A stretch of DNA of 11,612 bases from an uncultured Mycoplasma sp. (GTDB taxonomy: Bacteria; Bacillota_I; Bacilli_A; Mycoplasmatales; Mycoplasmoidaceae), in assembly GCA_947174035.1 (NCBI GenBank), contig CAMWHH010000009.1, forward strand, positions 1 to 11,612. The letters are read 5' to 3'. The stretch's first letter is position 1; each line of letters starts with the position of its first letter. A program made the translations under genes and the position numbers. Of this stretch, positions 1 through 7,112 are shown piece after piece. The notes below the pieces were generated by a model. That model had not been told where the DNA came from and ran no database searches. It was given only the letters and a program-made list of their open reading frames with translations.

Positions 1-396
1 ATTTAAAGATATTAAGAAAACAAGAAAAATATTTCAAATAAAACTTGAAAAAACCAATAAAAAACAATAAATTGCAACTATTACATTAGAATGAATTGGT
101 TTTTTTGAAAAAACAAAAATTCTTTCTACAATTGAATTCTTTTTTAAGTCAAAAATTAATGTAGTCAAAATAATAAAAGGCATACTAACTAAAGGAGTAC
201 TAATAACACTTGGCATAACTAAAGATGCATATTCTTTATTGATTAAAAGTAACATAATAGAAAATAAAGGGAAAATAATAAAAGTTGAAATAGGGGCAGC
301 TATAGACTTTCAAAAATAAAGGTTAAGAATATTAACCAAAATAAAATATTTATTAAAATAATTCTTAACGTTAAAAAATACTTTTTTAAAAATCAT
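1..396 (-). CDS. ABC-2-like transporter permease, N-terminal part
   Basis: This is the first 132 codons of a minus-strand gene that continues past the left edge. Reading TGA as Trp gives a protein starting MIFKKVFFNVKNYFNK, then a hydrophobic segment at about residues 35-53, further ones at about 60-80 and 110-130, and basic or polar stretches between. The opening (short basic amphipathic piece, then FWKSIAAPIS leading into the first helix) is typical of mollicute ABC-2 type export permeases, which would pair with an ATPase encoded elsewhere. The assignment rests on hydrophobicity pattern and style of the N-terminus, not on a diagnostic motif. The start at 396 follows a weak AAGG site about 11 nt upstream. 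It lies 52 nt downstream of pgi with no terminator hairpin between them, so co-transcription with pgi is possible. Confidence 0.55.
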
Positions 397-448
397 TTCT
401 AAACCTTATAAATAAAAAGTAAGTTTAAATTCGTCAATAAACAATCTT

Positions 449-1738
449 TTAATCTTCTAACTTTGCAAACATTCTTTTTTTGTATGCTTCAACTCCTGGT
501 TGATCAAAAGGATTAACTTTTAATAGTAAACCACTCATTGTAACTGCTTTTGAAAATCAAGAATATAAAAAACCAAAAGTCTCTTCATTTCTTTGTTCTA
601 GTTCAATTTTTATCACATCAACTTTTCCTTCGATGTGGTGAGCATCAATAGTGCTACTTGCAGCAACTTTATTTATATAATCAAGTTTTTTACCATTTAA
701 AAAACCTAATCCATCTTCGTCATTTAAAAACTCTTGAATAGTTATGTTAGCAAGTGGTTTTCTAAATTCAATACATGTTTCAAAAAGAATCTTATTTCCT
801 TCTTGTAAAAATTGTCCTACAGAGTGTAAATCAGTAGAAAACAAACAATTGAATGGTAATAATCCTTTTCCTTCTTTTCCTTCAGATTCAGCAAATAATT
901 GCTTTAAATGTTCGCTAAAGAATTGCAAAGCATTTTCATAAATACAAAAAACTTCAACAGACTTATTGTTCTTTTCATATTCATAGTGTCTTAAAGCTGC
1001 ATATTGATATGCAGTATTCTCTTCGATGTTAGAACTTTTTGTTGCTTCAATTGCTTTTGCACAACCTTTTAAGACTTTTTCTACATCTAATCCCATTACA
1101 CCCATTGCAAATAGTCCAACTGGAGTAATTGCACTAAATCTACCACCTATATCACTTGGGATAGAAAAAGTTCTAATTTTTTGTTTATGAGCAATTTTTC
1201 TTAATGTTCCTTTTGTTTTATCAGTGATTGCAACTATTCTTTCTTTTGCACCCTCACTTCCAAATTTTTCAAACAATAAGCTATAAAAAATTCTAAAAGC
1301 TACTCCAACTTCTAAAGTTGTCCCAGACTTTGAAACTACTATTAAATAAAATTCTTCTTTTTTTAATTTTTCTAACAAGGAAGCAACGTAAGAAGAAGAC
1401 ATACTTGAAACATAATAAATTTTTTTATCTCTATTAAATTCTGGTAATACCAAATCAATCCCAGCTCGTACCCCAATATAAGAACCACCAATTCCTAATA
1501 AAACAACATTTTTAATTTTTTTGTTGTTATGTCATTCTTTAGCTAAATTGATTAGTTCTTTGATTTCATTTTTGTCATAGTTTTTAGGATAGTCAATTCA
1601 TCCCAACATTGAAGCACCTTTACATTTTCTTTCTTCAATGCTTTTGTTTAAAGTTTCAATTTTTGATTTATAGGTCTTAAAAATTTTTTCAGCATCTTTT
1701 GGATTACTTGAAAAATTATCTAAATTTAATTTAATCAT
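449..1738 (-). CDS. pgi: Glucose-6-phosphate isomerase
   Basis: Cytoplasmic glycolytic enzyme that interconverts glucose 6-phosphate and fructose 6-phosphate. The protein is 429 residues, usual for the Firmicute-type short Pgi. Visible motifs are GIGGSYIG near residue 85, the sugar-phosphate loop SKSGTTLE at about 136-143, FAESEGKEG with the active-site glutamate around 284-286, His305 in DLHSVGQ, and the C-terminal signature [12 protein letters not shown] with catalytic Lys420. Three TGA codons (in LGWIDY, KEWHN and YSWFSK) must be read as Trp. The start at 1738 has a good AAGGAGA ribosome binding site a few bases upstream. The gene sits after the terminator of the EIIB-like/nadK operon, so it should have its own promoter in 1740-1790, but I could not pick a convincing one. 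All key residues are present. Confidence 0.97.
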
Positions 1739-1787
1739 TATCTTGTCTCCTTAGATAATATGATAATTACTTTTTAACATCTAGATT

Positions 1788-1823
1788 AAAAAAAATAAAA
1801 AAGATTAATAATTAATCTTTTTT
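1788..1823 (-). terminator. Rho-independent terminator of the spx-like/nadK/EIIB-like operon
   Basis: On the minus strand a 12-bp hairpin (AAAAAAGATTAA, loop TTA, TTAATCTTTTTT; arms 1812-1823 and 1797-1808) is followed by a T-rich tract. The first arm contains the last codons and the stop of the EIIB-like gene, so the terminator is built into the end of the reading frame. It separates that operon from pgi. Confidence 0.8.
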
Positions 1824-2177
1824 CACTAAATTTGTATCATTAATCAAAGTTGATAATTTTTTTGAATAATCACCAAACAAACAAGTGACAGTTTCATCAC
1901 TCATCATTACTCCTTTAGCACCCATTTTTTTAATTCTGTCTTTATCAACTAATTCAATGTTTTTAACACTGAATTTAATCGAATTAAGAGATGCTGTATT
2001 TGAAATATAATTCTCTACTCCTCCAATTGCTTCAATAATTTCATTTACCTCAAAAGGAATTTTTTCACTTACAGTTAACTCAGTGTTAACATTTGTAGCA
2101 ATTTTTTTAGCTTTTCTTTTGGCAATTAAATAACCTATTCCAAAAGTTAAAATATAATATCATGTAGTTTTTTTCAT
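1812..2177 (-). CDS. Membrane-anchored PTS EIIB-like protein lacking the phosphorylated Cys
   Basis: 121 residues. Residues 5-19 (TWYYILTFGIGYLIA, with Trp6 from TGA) form a single hydrophobic anchor followed by a basic stretch (KRKAKK). Residues 43-112 look like the EIIB domain of the glucose/sucrose PTS family: IIEAIGGVENY matches the usual A-GG-xNI opening, IKFSVKNI matches the strand after the phosphorylation site, and KKMGAKGVMMS...VTCLFGDYSKKL matches the K-x-GA-GV...Q-IFG-ADK block. Where the family has the phosphorylated Cys (usually D/x-x-C-x-T-R-L-R), this protein has TASLNSIK, with Ser63 at the Cys position and the following Arg lost. It therefore cannot work as a standard phosphocarrier. 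It starts 1 nt from the end of nadK, using AGGGATAAAT at the nadK end as ribosome binding site. The role is unknown; a sensor, scaffold or structural remnant are all possible. Confidence 0.75.
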
Positions 2178-2178
2178 T

Positions 2179-2943
2179 TTATTTATCCCTTACAAAAGAA
2201 TCTCTTAGCTTTTTAAGATAATTTTTTTTACAATCTGGTTTAAACATTTTAAATTTAGCATAATTAAACTTAATAACTAAATTATTAATAAAATTATCTT
2301 CTATTTTTTCTCCATCTAAAATAATTGAAGCAATTGATTCTTGTTTAGATTTTAATATTATTTTATTTTCTGAACTTAGGATAAAAGGTGATTTTAAAGT
2401 ACTATATCTTTTTTGTGTTAGTGGTTCAATTTCAATAAATTGCACCAAATCAAGGTTTGGGTCTACTATTGCACCACCTGAATTTTTAGCATGCCCTGTA
2501 GATCCCAAAGGTGTAGAAACTAAAATTCCTGTTCCTTTAAATTTTTCAAGTAAAACATTATTAATATAAACTTGTGTATCTAGTACTTTATCACTTCTAA
2601 TTAGAATTTCATTAATACAAAAATAATTTTTATTATTAATGCTTATTTCAATTGTTAAAGGCTGAAAAAAATAACTTTGATCTGTAACTTTTTTAAAAAT
2701 AGTTTTCAAATTAGATGCATTAAAGTATGAGTAATAACCTAAATTACCCCCATTAATTGCAACAATTTTTTTATCAATATATTTATAACGATTTCTTAAA
2801 AAAGTACCATCTCCACCGACTATAAAAATATATTCATAATCAGTTTCGTTGTATTGTCAATCATTTGGTGCTAAATTTTCAATTCTTTTTCTTAGTAAAA
2901 GAGATTTTGGTGAATTATTATCAATAATTAAATATTTATTCAT
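2179..2943 (-). CDS. nadK: NAD kinase
   Basis: ATP- or polyphosphate-dependent phosphorylation of NAD to NADP, the only route to NADP in such cells. 254 residues, close to the usual length of the short Gram-positive enzymes. Visible motifs are GGDGTFLR at 43-50 (Asp45 is the catalytic aspartate of the family), GGNLGYYS for the second loop, the NE motif in CINEILI at 111-112, STPLGSTGHAKNSGG from 143 (family form STPtGSTAYnlSAGG, with His in place of Tyr) and ILDGEKI near the C-terminus. One TGA (PNDWQYN) encodes Trp29. The ATG at 2943 overlaps the stop of the upstream spx-like gene by one base (TAATG), indicating translational coupling; the EIIB-like gene follows after 1 nt. Confidence 0.95.
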
Positions 2944-3458
2944 TATTTATTTGGATTTCCAAGTTTAACTAAAATATCAGTGTCATCTTTTTTTACTTCA
3001 TCATAAAAACAACAAGATTCAAAGATAAAACTTTTATTAATATTTGAATAAACTGGATCTGAAAATTCATTATTCTCTTCTAGAAAAACCTTTCATTCAG
3101 AATCATTAAATCCAATAAATAAATTTCCTGGTTTTTTATTATCATGAATGTCAAAAGCAATTGGGTAACTTAATGCATCAGGACACTGCAAAATAAAATC
3201 CAAAATTTCCCTATTTCTATCAATTGCACTTACATTGGCTAAGTATTCTTTTAAATGAGGATTCATAACAAAAAGTTCAGAATTAAAATTTATTAAATCT
3301 GATAAATTTGGTACCAATTCTTGCATTAAAAACAAAACTTCTTCACTAATTGGAGTAAAACTCAAGTTTACTCTTTCATATCTAATATCATTTTTTTTAA
3401 AAAAATCTTCAGCTTTTTTACTACCTAAGCAATCAGATTTAATGAATAATTTAATCAT
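2943..3458 (-). CDS. Spx/ArsC-family thioredoxin-fold protein
   Basis: 171 residues. The N-terminal half follows the Spx/ArsC/MgsR pattern: MIKLFIKSDCLGSKKAEDFF at 1-20, where Cys10-x-x-Ser13 replaces the CxxC switch of Bacillus Spx, then a second strand (IRYERVNL), a helical middle (residues 38-95) and YPIAFD before NLFIGFNDSEW. The Arg that normally precedes P-I in ArsC/Spx (RPI) is Tyr98 here. Trp122 is a TGA codon. About 45 residues extend beyond the usual Spx end and include a Cys149-Cys150 pair and a charged tail. Spx proteins bind the RNA polymerase alpha subunit and arsenate reductases use the same fold; which applies here is not decidable. Start chosen at the ATG after GTAGG. First gene of a three-gene operon, divergent from trpS. 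A mollicute-specific Spx-like regulator is my best reading. Confidence 0.75.
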
Positions 3459-3614
3459 GAAATACCTACTTATTAACTTAATATATATAACTAATATGAA
3501 TTAAATAAATTATCATATTATATATAACATTAAAAAACATGTAATATATATAATTATATATAAAGTTGAGTTTTTTAAATTAATTTATTCTTGTATTTTT
3601 AGGTTGGATTAGTT
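3459..3614 (+). promoter_or_regulatory. Divergent promoter region between spx-like gene and trpS
   Basis: 156 bp, almost pure A/T, must hold promoters in both directions. For trpS, a perfect TATAAT lies at 3549-3554 but has no good -35 at the right distance. An 8-bp inverted repeat (taatatga at 3492-3499, tcatatta at 3513-3520) and a direct repeat tatatataac (3482-3491 and 3519-3528) sit on the spx side. With this base composition such repeats occur readily by chance, so the promoter role is inferred mainly from the divergent gene order. Confidence 0.4.
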
Positions 3615-4625
3615 ATGAAAAAAATTATTGTATCTGGTATTCAATCAACAAATTCTTTAACACTTGGTAATTATTTAGGTGCATTAAAAAATTTTGTTGA
3701 ATTACAAAATGAAAATGAACTTTTTGTTTTTATTGCTGATATGCATTCAATTACTGTTAATTTTGATCCAAAAGAATTAGCACTTAATCGTAAATCTGTT
3801 GCTGCAATATATGCAGCATGTGGACTTGATTTTGATAATAATATAGTTTTTTATCAATCAAGTGTTTTAGCACACACCCAATTAAGTTATATAATCACTT
3901 GTCATAGTTATATGGGTGAGTTAAGTAGAATGACCCAATTTAAAGATAAGTCGCAAAAAGTAGGTGCAAATAAAACAACTAATATTCCAACTGGTCTTTT
4001 TATATATCCTTGTTTAATGGCTGCTGATATATTGTTATATGATGCAGATTTAATTCCAGTTGGTAAAGATCAAAAACAACACATTGAACTTGCAAGAGAT
4101 ATTGCAATAAGAATGAACAAAAAATATAACAAAAAGCTTTTTAAAGTACCTGAAATTTATGAATCAAAACTTGGCGCAAAAATTATGGATTTAGTTAATC
4201 CAGAAATAAAAATGTCAAAATCTAGTGAAAATCCAAAGGGAACAATTTTTTTATTAGATAAACTTGAAGATGTTAGAAAAAAAATTATGCAAGCTAAAAC
4301 TGATTCTTTAAATGTTGTTAAATACAATGTAGAAACTCAACCTGGAATCAGTAACTTAATCACCATCTATTCTTGTTTAACAAAAAAATCAATATCAGAA
4401 ATTGAAAAAGAATTTGAAAACAAAAATTATGGAGAATTCAAAACAAAAGTTGCAGATGTAACTTGCAACTTTATTGAATCAATTCAAGAAAAATATTTCT
4501 TTTATTTCAACAATAAAGAATTAGAAGAAAAATTAAATAAAAATGCAAAGTTATGTAATGAAATTGCAAACAGAAAAATAAACTTTGTTCAAAATGCTTT
4601 AGGACTTGGCGAATTTAAAGGATAA
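3615..4625 (+). CDS. trpS: Tryptophanyl-tRNA synthetase
   Basis: Class Ic aminoacyl-tRNA synthetase that charges tRNA-Trp; in this organism it must supply the tRNA that reads UGA as well as UGG. 336 residues, normal length. The HIGH-equivalent is TLGN at 16-19 in SLTLGNYLGAL, the same form as in Bacillus; GELSRMTQFKDKS (101-113) and PVGKDQKQHIELARD (148-162) are standard TrpRS blocks, and KMSKS lies at 199-203. The C-terminal half keeps PGISNLITIYS and ends GLGEFKG. The protein contains no tryptophan at all. An AGGTTGGA sequence precedes the ATG. It forms a two-gene operon with the HAD hydrolase 8 nt downstream. Confidence 0.97.
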   Translation: MKKIIVSGIQSTNSLTLGNYLGALKNFVELQNENELFVFIADMHSITVNFDPKELALNRKSVAAIYAACGLDFDNNIVFYQSSVLAHTQLSYIITCHSYMGELSRMTQFKDKSQKVGANKTTNIPTGLFIYPCLMAADILLYDADLIPVGKDQKQHIELARDIAIRMNKKYNKKLFKVPEIYESKLGAKIMDLVNPEIKMSKSSENPKGTIFLLDKLEDVRKKIMQAKTDSLNVVKYNVETQPGISNLITIYSCLTKKSISEIEKEFENKNYGEFKTKVADVTCNFIESIQEKYFFYFNNKELEEKLNKNAKLCNEIANRKINFVQNALGLGEFKG

Positions 4626-4633
4626 AAAAATTT

Positions 4634-5503
4634 ATGAAAAATTTAGCAAACAGAAACTTAGTAGTTTGTGATTTAGATGGATCACTTTTAAGATCAGATG
4701 AAACTATTTCTGACTTTACTGTTAACATTATTAAAAAATTTATTGAAAAAGGTAACATCTTTTGTATTGCCACTGGAAGACCAATAAGAGCAGCAATTGA
4801 TTACTACAACCAATTAGAACTTAATACTATCATGGCAAATTTAAATGGTGGAATTTTGATTAATCCATCAAAACCAAGTTTTTCTTTACTAAATTTAGGT
4901 TTTTCTAGTGATACTGTTAAATCTCTTTTTTCAAACAAAAAACTATTAAGTCATATTACTTGTGTTTTTGTAGAAAGTATTGATGCAACTTATTTATTTA
5001 CAGATAAGAAAAATGAATACCTAAAATGAGAATTTTTATCAAAATTCCATGTAGCGTCAAATAGCAAAAAGGGAAATTTTAAAATTCTAAAATTAAATGA
5101 CTTTGAACAACTTAATAATGAAATTAATTCAATTTTAATTTACATTGAAAACAAAGAAAGTTTAGATTATATAACATTTAAAATTAAAGAATTTACAAGT
5201 ACTTTAGTAGTAAGAAACTGATCATTACCAAGTGACTTTGCAGGTACAGTTATAGAAGTTAATTCTATTTTTTCAAACAAAGGTACAGCAATTAAATTTT
5301 TATCAAGTTATTACATGATTCCTTTATCACAAACATATTCGTTTGGTGATGGTGAAAATGATATAGATATGCTTTCTAAAAGTAATGGTTATGCAATGAA
5401 AAATTCTTCATATACTGTAAAACTATTAACTAATAAAATAACAACCCACACTAATGATGAAGATGGAATAGCCATTCAAATGAAAAAACTTTTTAAGTTA
5501 TAA
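4634..5503 (+). CDS. Cof-type HAD-IIB family phosphatase
   Basis: 289 residues, normal for Cof/HAD-IIB hydrolases, which dephosphorylate sugar phosphates, flavin or pyridoxal phosphates in the cytoplasm. Motif I is VCDLDGSLL with nucleophile Asp13 and acid/base Asp15; motif II lies in FCIATGRP; the cap domain occupies about residues 85-185; motif III is Lys216 in SNKGTAIKFL; motif IV is GDGENDIDML at 238-247. Two TGA codons (after NEYLK and in VRNW) are Trp, which is why the frame looks interrupted under the standard code. It starts 8 nt after the trpS stop, using AAAGGATAA at the trpS end as a likely ribosome binding site, and is probably co-transcribed with trpS. The substrate cannot be told from sequence; mollicutes carry many such paralogues. 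Confidence 0.92.
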
Positions 5504-5534
5504 AAAAAATAGCATTACTAAAATGCTATTTTTT
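5502..5534. terminator. Bidirectional rho-independent terminator
   Basis: A 13-bp hairpin AAAAAATAGCATT / AATGCTATTTTTT (arms 5504-5516 and 5522-5534, 5-nt loop) lies directly after the HAD stop. It has A-runs on the left and T-runs on the right, so it can stop transcription from both convergent genes. It includes the TAG stop (5526-5528) of the minus-strand membrane protein. Confidence 0.85.
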
Positions 5535-5969
5535 AAATTTAAAGATTGATTTTTTTTCAACGTTTCCTTCATTGTAAGAAAATGATGATTGATTATTATT
5601 TCTATTTAATCTTCTTAACAACAAAAAGAAAACCACTGCTAAAATAACTCCAAGAATTAAAAAAGATATTCCTAAAGCAAACATTGAATAACTTGCATAA
5701 ACTCATTGTGTATTAGTTTCATTTTGGTAGTTTGCAACATAATCATTATGACTTTTTAAGTATTCGTCAAACCCAGGACCACCTTTTCAAGCAGAAACTA
5801 AACTTTGATAAGCTTGAAAATTATTGAAATAAACTCCTGCTAATGCAGCTCCTGCAACAAAAAAAGCAACAGCTACAATAAAACCAAAAATAATTCCAAC
5901 TTTTGATCAAGAAATAGCTTTTAAATTTATACTCTTTTTTACTTTTTCTTTTTTAACATTACTATTCAT
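5526..5969 (-). CDS. Two-helix membrane protein, unknown function
   Basis: 147 residues, found only when TGA is read as Trp (three such codons: 21, 61, 89). A basic N-terminus (MNSNVKKEKVKK) leads into a hydrophobic helix at about 24-48 rich in Ala, Gly and Val. A polar segment of about 45 residues follows (FQAYQSLVSAWKGGPGFDEY and on), then a second helix at 96-118, and a basic, Asn-rich tail ending KKSIFKFKK. Positive charges at both ends suggest both termini are cytoplasmic and the middle loop is outside. I do not recognise a family. It lies 44 nt after rpmA, beyond that gene's terminator, so expression would need read-through or a local promoter; only a weak GGATAAAA precedes the ATG. An in-frame TAA three codons upstream fixes the start. 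Confidence 0.8.
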
Positions 5970-5994
5970 ATCAATTTATTTTATCCAATTTTTT

Positions 5995-6037
5995 AAAAAA
6001 AGTAAGTGTTTTTTTATTTTGCAACAACACTTACTTT
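5995..6037 (-). terminator. Terminator of the rplU-prp-rpmA operon
   Basis: On the minus strand AAAGTAAGTGTT (6026-6037) pairs over 12 bp with AACACTTACTTT (5999-6010), followed by a run of T. The first arm is coding sequence for the last residues of L27 (KVSV) and the stop codon lies in the 15-nt loop, so the end of rpmA doubles as terminator stem. Confidence 0.75.
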
Positions 6038-6307
6038 AGTTTTGTTATCTCCAAATTTTGTGAATTTTACAATTCCATCAATTTTTGCAAATAATGTGTG
6101 GTCTTTACCTAAACCAACATTTTTTCCTGGGTAAACTCTTGTTCCTCTTTGTCTATAAATAATTTGACCAGATTTAGCAAATTCACCATCTGATTTTTTT
6201 GCTCCTAAATATTTAGGATTTGAATCACGTCCATTTTTTGTTGACCCAACCCCTTTTTTACTAGCAAAGAATTGTAAATTAATTTGTTTTACAATTAAAT
6301 TTTTCAT
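6014..6307 (-). CDS. rpmA: 50S ribosomal protein L27, with Prp-cleaved N-terminal extension
   Basis: 97 residues. L27 sits at the peptidyl transferase centre, its mature N-terminus reaching toward the P-site tRNA. The body is typical: [20 protein letters not shown], then [17 protein letters not shown] and GKDHTLFA. Residues 1-14 ([14 protein letters not shown]) are the extension found in Firmicutes and Mollicutes that Prp removes between Phe14 and Ala15, exposing ASKKG. The start at 6307 is set by a strong GGAGTAAGG just upstream and by the family; the frame is open further upstream to an ATG at 6367 but that lies inside prp. Third gene of the rplU-prp-rpmA operon, 4 nt after prp. Confidence 0.97.
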   Translation of the reverse strand: MKNLIVKQINLQFFASKKGVGSTKNGRDSNPKYLGAKKSDGEFAKSGQIIYRQRGTRVYPGKNVGLGKDHTLFAKIDGIVKFTKFGDNKTKVSVVAK

Positions 6308-6311
6308 AACC

Positions 6312-6617
6312 TTACTCCAATTCTTTATTATGTTTTTTAAACTTACAAAATTGGTAATATGAATCACTTATTGTTTTAATTTGTGTTTCAATCAAAGAAA
6401 TTCCCATTTTGTTTTTTTCAGTTAAATTAACTTTTAATGTTAATTCAGCTTTTTCTTCATTACTTTCAAAAATAATAATATCTTTTTTATTAAATCAATT
6501 TATTGATCCAAAACAGATTCCTGATATTGCAGCACATACTATGTCTTTGCCTTTTGTAGCATATTTAGCATGTCCGCTTATCTTAAAACCATCTAAATAA
6601 AAATCTATATGAATCAT
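6312..6617 (-). CDS. prp: Ribosomal-processing cysteine protease Prp
   Basis: 101 residues, normal for Prp (formerly the YsxB/DUF464 family). This protease trims the N-terminal extension of L27, which is essential in Staphylococcus aureus. The catalytic pair is visible: His16 in ISGHAKYA and Cys28 in DIVCAAIS, the family's GHA and xDIVCAAxS motifs, spaced as in the S. aureus enzyme. Trp41 is encoded by TGA, which splits the frame under the standard code. The ATG at 6617 overlaps the rplU stop by one base (TAATG), and the stop is 4 nt before rpmA, so the protease is made between the two ribosomal proteins as is usual in Firmicutes. Its substrate is the next gene product. Confidence 0.95.
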
Positions 6618-6919
6618 TATTTTAAACTAATGTCAGTAACAACTAGTTTTGTATATGGTTGTCTATGACCTTGTCTTTTTAAAGAACGTGTGTATCTTTT
6701 ATGCTTAATAATTAAAATCTTTTTTTGTTTTCCTTGTTTTTCAACTTTACAAGAAACAGAAGCATTTTTAACATAAGGTTTTCCAACTGTAGAATCAACC
6801 ATTAATACTTTGTCAAAAGAAATGCTTTCACCAACTTTTTTATCTTGTTTTTCAACATAGATAACATCACCCTTTTGGACTTTGTATTGTTTACTTCCTA
6901 CTTCAAAAATAGCAAACAT
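6617..6919 (-). CDS. rplU: 50S ribosomal protein L21
   Basis: 100 residues, normal length. L21 binds 23S rRNA and is a primary constituent of the large subunit. The start [14 protein letters not shown] and the C-terminal signature [19 protein letters not shown] are diagnostic. A GGAGGG ribosome binding site lies 4 nt before the ATG. First gene of the rplU-prp-rpmA operon, preceded by a structured leader that probably mediates its regulation. Confidence 0.97.
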   Translation of the reverse strand: MFAIFEVGSKQYKVQKGDVIYVEKQDKKVGESISFDKVLMVDSTVGKPYVKNASVSCKVEKQGKQKKILIIKHKRYTRSLKRQGHRQPYTKLVVTDISLK

Positions 6920-6922
6920 TTT

Positions 6923-7015
6923 CCCTCCATAAATTTAAACTAGACTCATCTTGGTTGGTGCTCAACTAGAAAACTAGGAGACTTTGTTACCTACAAGAAT
7001 GGTTGAGCTGGGTAA
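6923..7015 (-). promoter_or_regulatory. L21 leader RNA, candidate autoregulatory structure with pseudoknot
   Basis: The 5' untranslated region of rplU is clearly less AT-rich than the spacers around it and can fold. Reading the minus strand 5' to 3', UUACC (7015-7011) pairs with GGUAA (6991-6987), and GCUCAAC (7008-7002) pairs with GUUGAGC (6966-6960). The two stems interlock as an H-type pseudoknot. Between them UCUCC (6981-6977) can pair with the GGAGG ribosome binding site (6928-6924, one U-G pair). An L21 leader in front of rplU is known in low-GC Gram-positives; whether this is the same structure I judge from position only. Repression of translation by free L21 is inference. Confidence 0.6.
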
Positions 7016-7046
7016 TAAATAGTTTTTACACAGCATATATAATAAT

Positions 7047-7075
7047 AACATAGCAAACATAATAAAAAATACCAA
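7047..7075 (-). promoter_or_regulatory. Possible rplU operon promoter
   Basis: On the minus strand TTGGTA (7075-7070) and TATGTT (7052-7047) are separated by exactly 17 nt, each matching the vegetative consensus at four of six positions. The -35 would overlap the 3' arm of the ffh terminator. Transcription would start near 7040, just before the leader. Other AT-rich -10 choices exist. Confidence 0.3.
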
Positions 7076-7093
7076 ATTTAAAATCTTTGGTAT
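7064..7093 (-). terminator. Rho-independent terminator after ffh
   Basis: On the minus strand ATACCAAA (7093-7086) pairs with TTTGGTAT (7076-7069) over 8 bp with a 9-nt loop, followed by a run of six T and more AT. It lies 20 nt after the ffh stop and separates ffh from the rplU operon. Confidence 0.8.
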
Positions 7094-7112
7094 CTTAATT
7101 TTATTTAGTTAA

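Noticed and set aside
3541..3565. TA-rich run before trpS as a replication or recombination element.
   Set aside because: It is short, without repeated boxes, and fits ordinary promoter DNA in a genome this AT-rich.
3657..3672. TLGN in TrpRS as a degenerate HIGH motif.
   Set aside because: The Bacillus enzyme has the same Thr-x-Gly-Asn form, so it is a normal variant.
4634..5503. Apparent frame break in the HAD gene (and likewise in pgi, prp, ffh and the large right-hand genes) as pseudogenes.
   Set aside because: Every break is an in-frame TGA, with family motifs continuing in the same frame on both sides, so it is code 4 Trp rather than mutation.
6308..6367. Longer L27 start at an ATG ending at 6367, adding 20 residues.
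   Set aside because: That ATG lies inside prp in another frame and has no ribosome binding site, while 6307 has GGAGTAAGG and gives the conserved [15 protein letters not shown] start.
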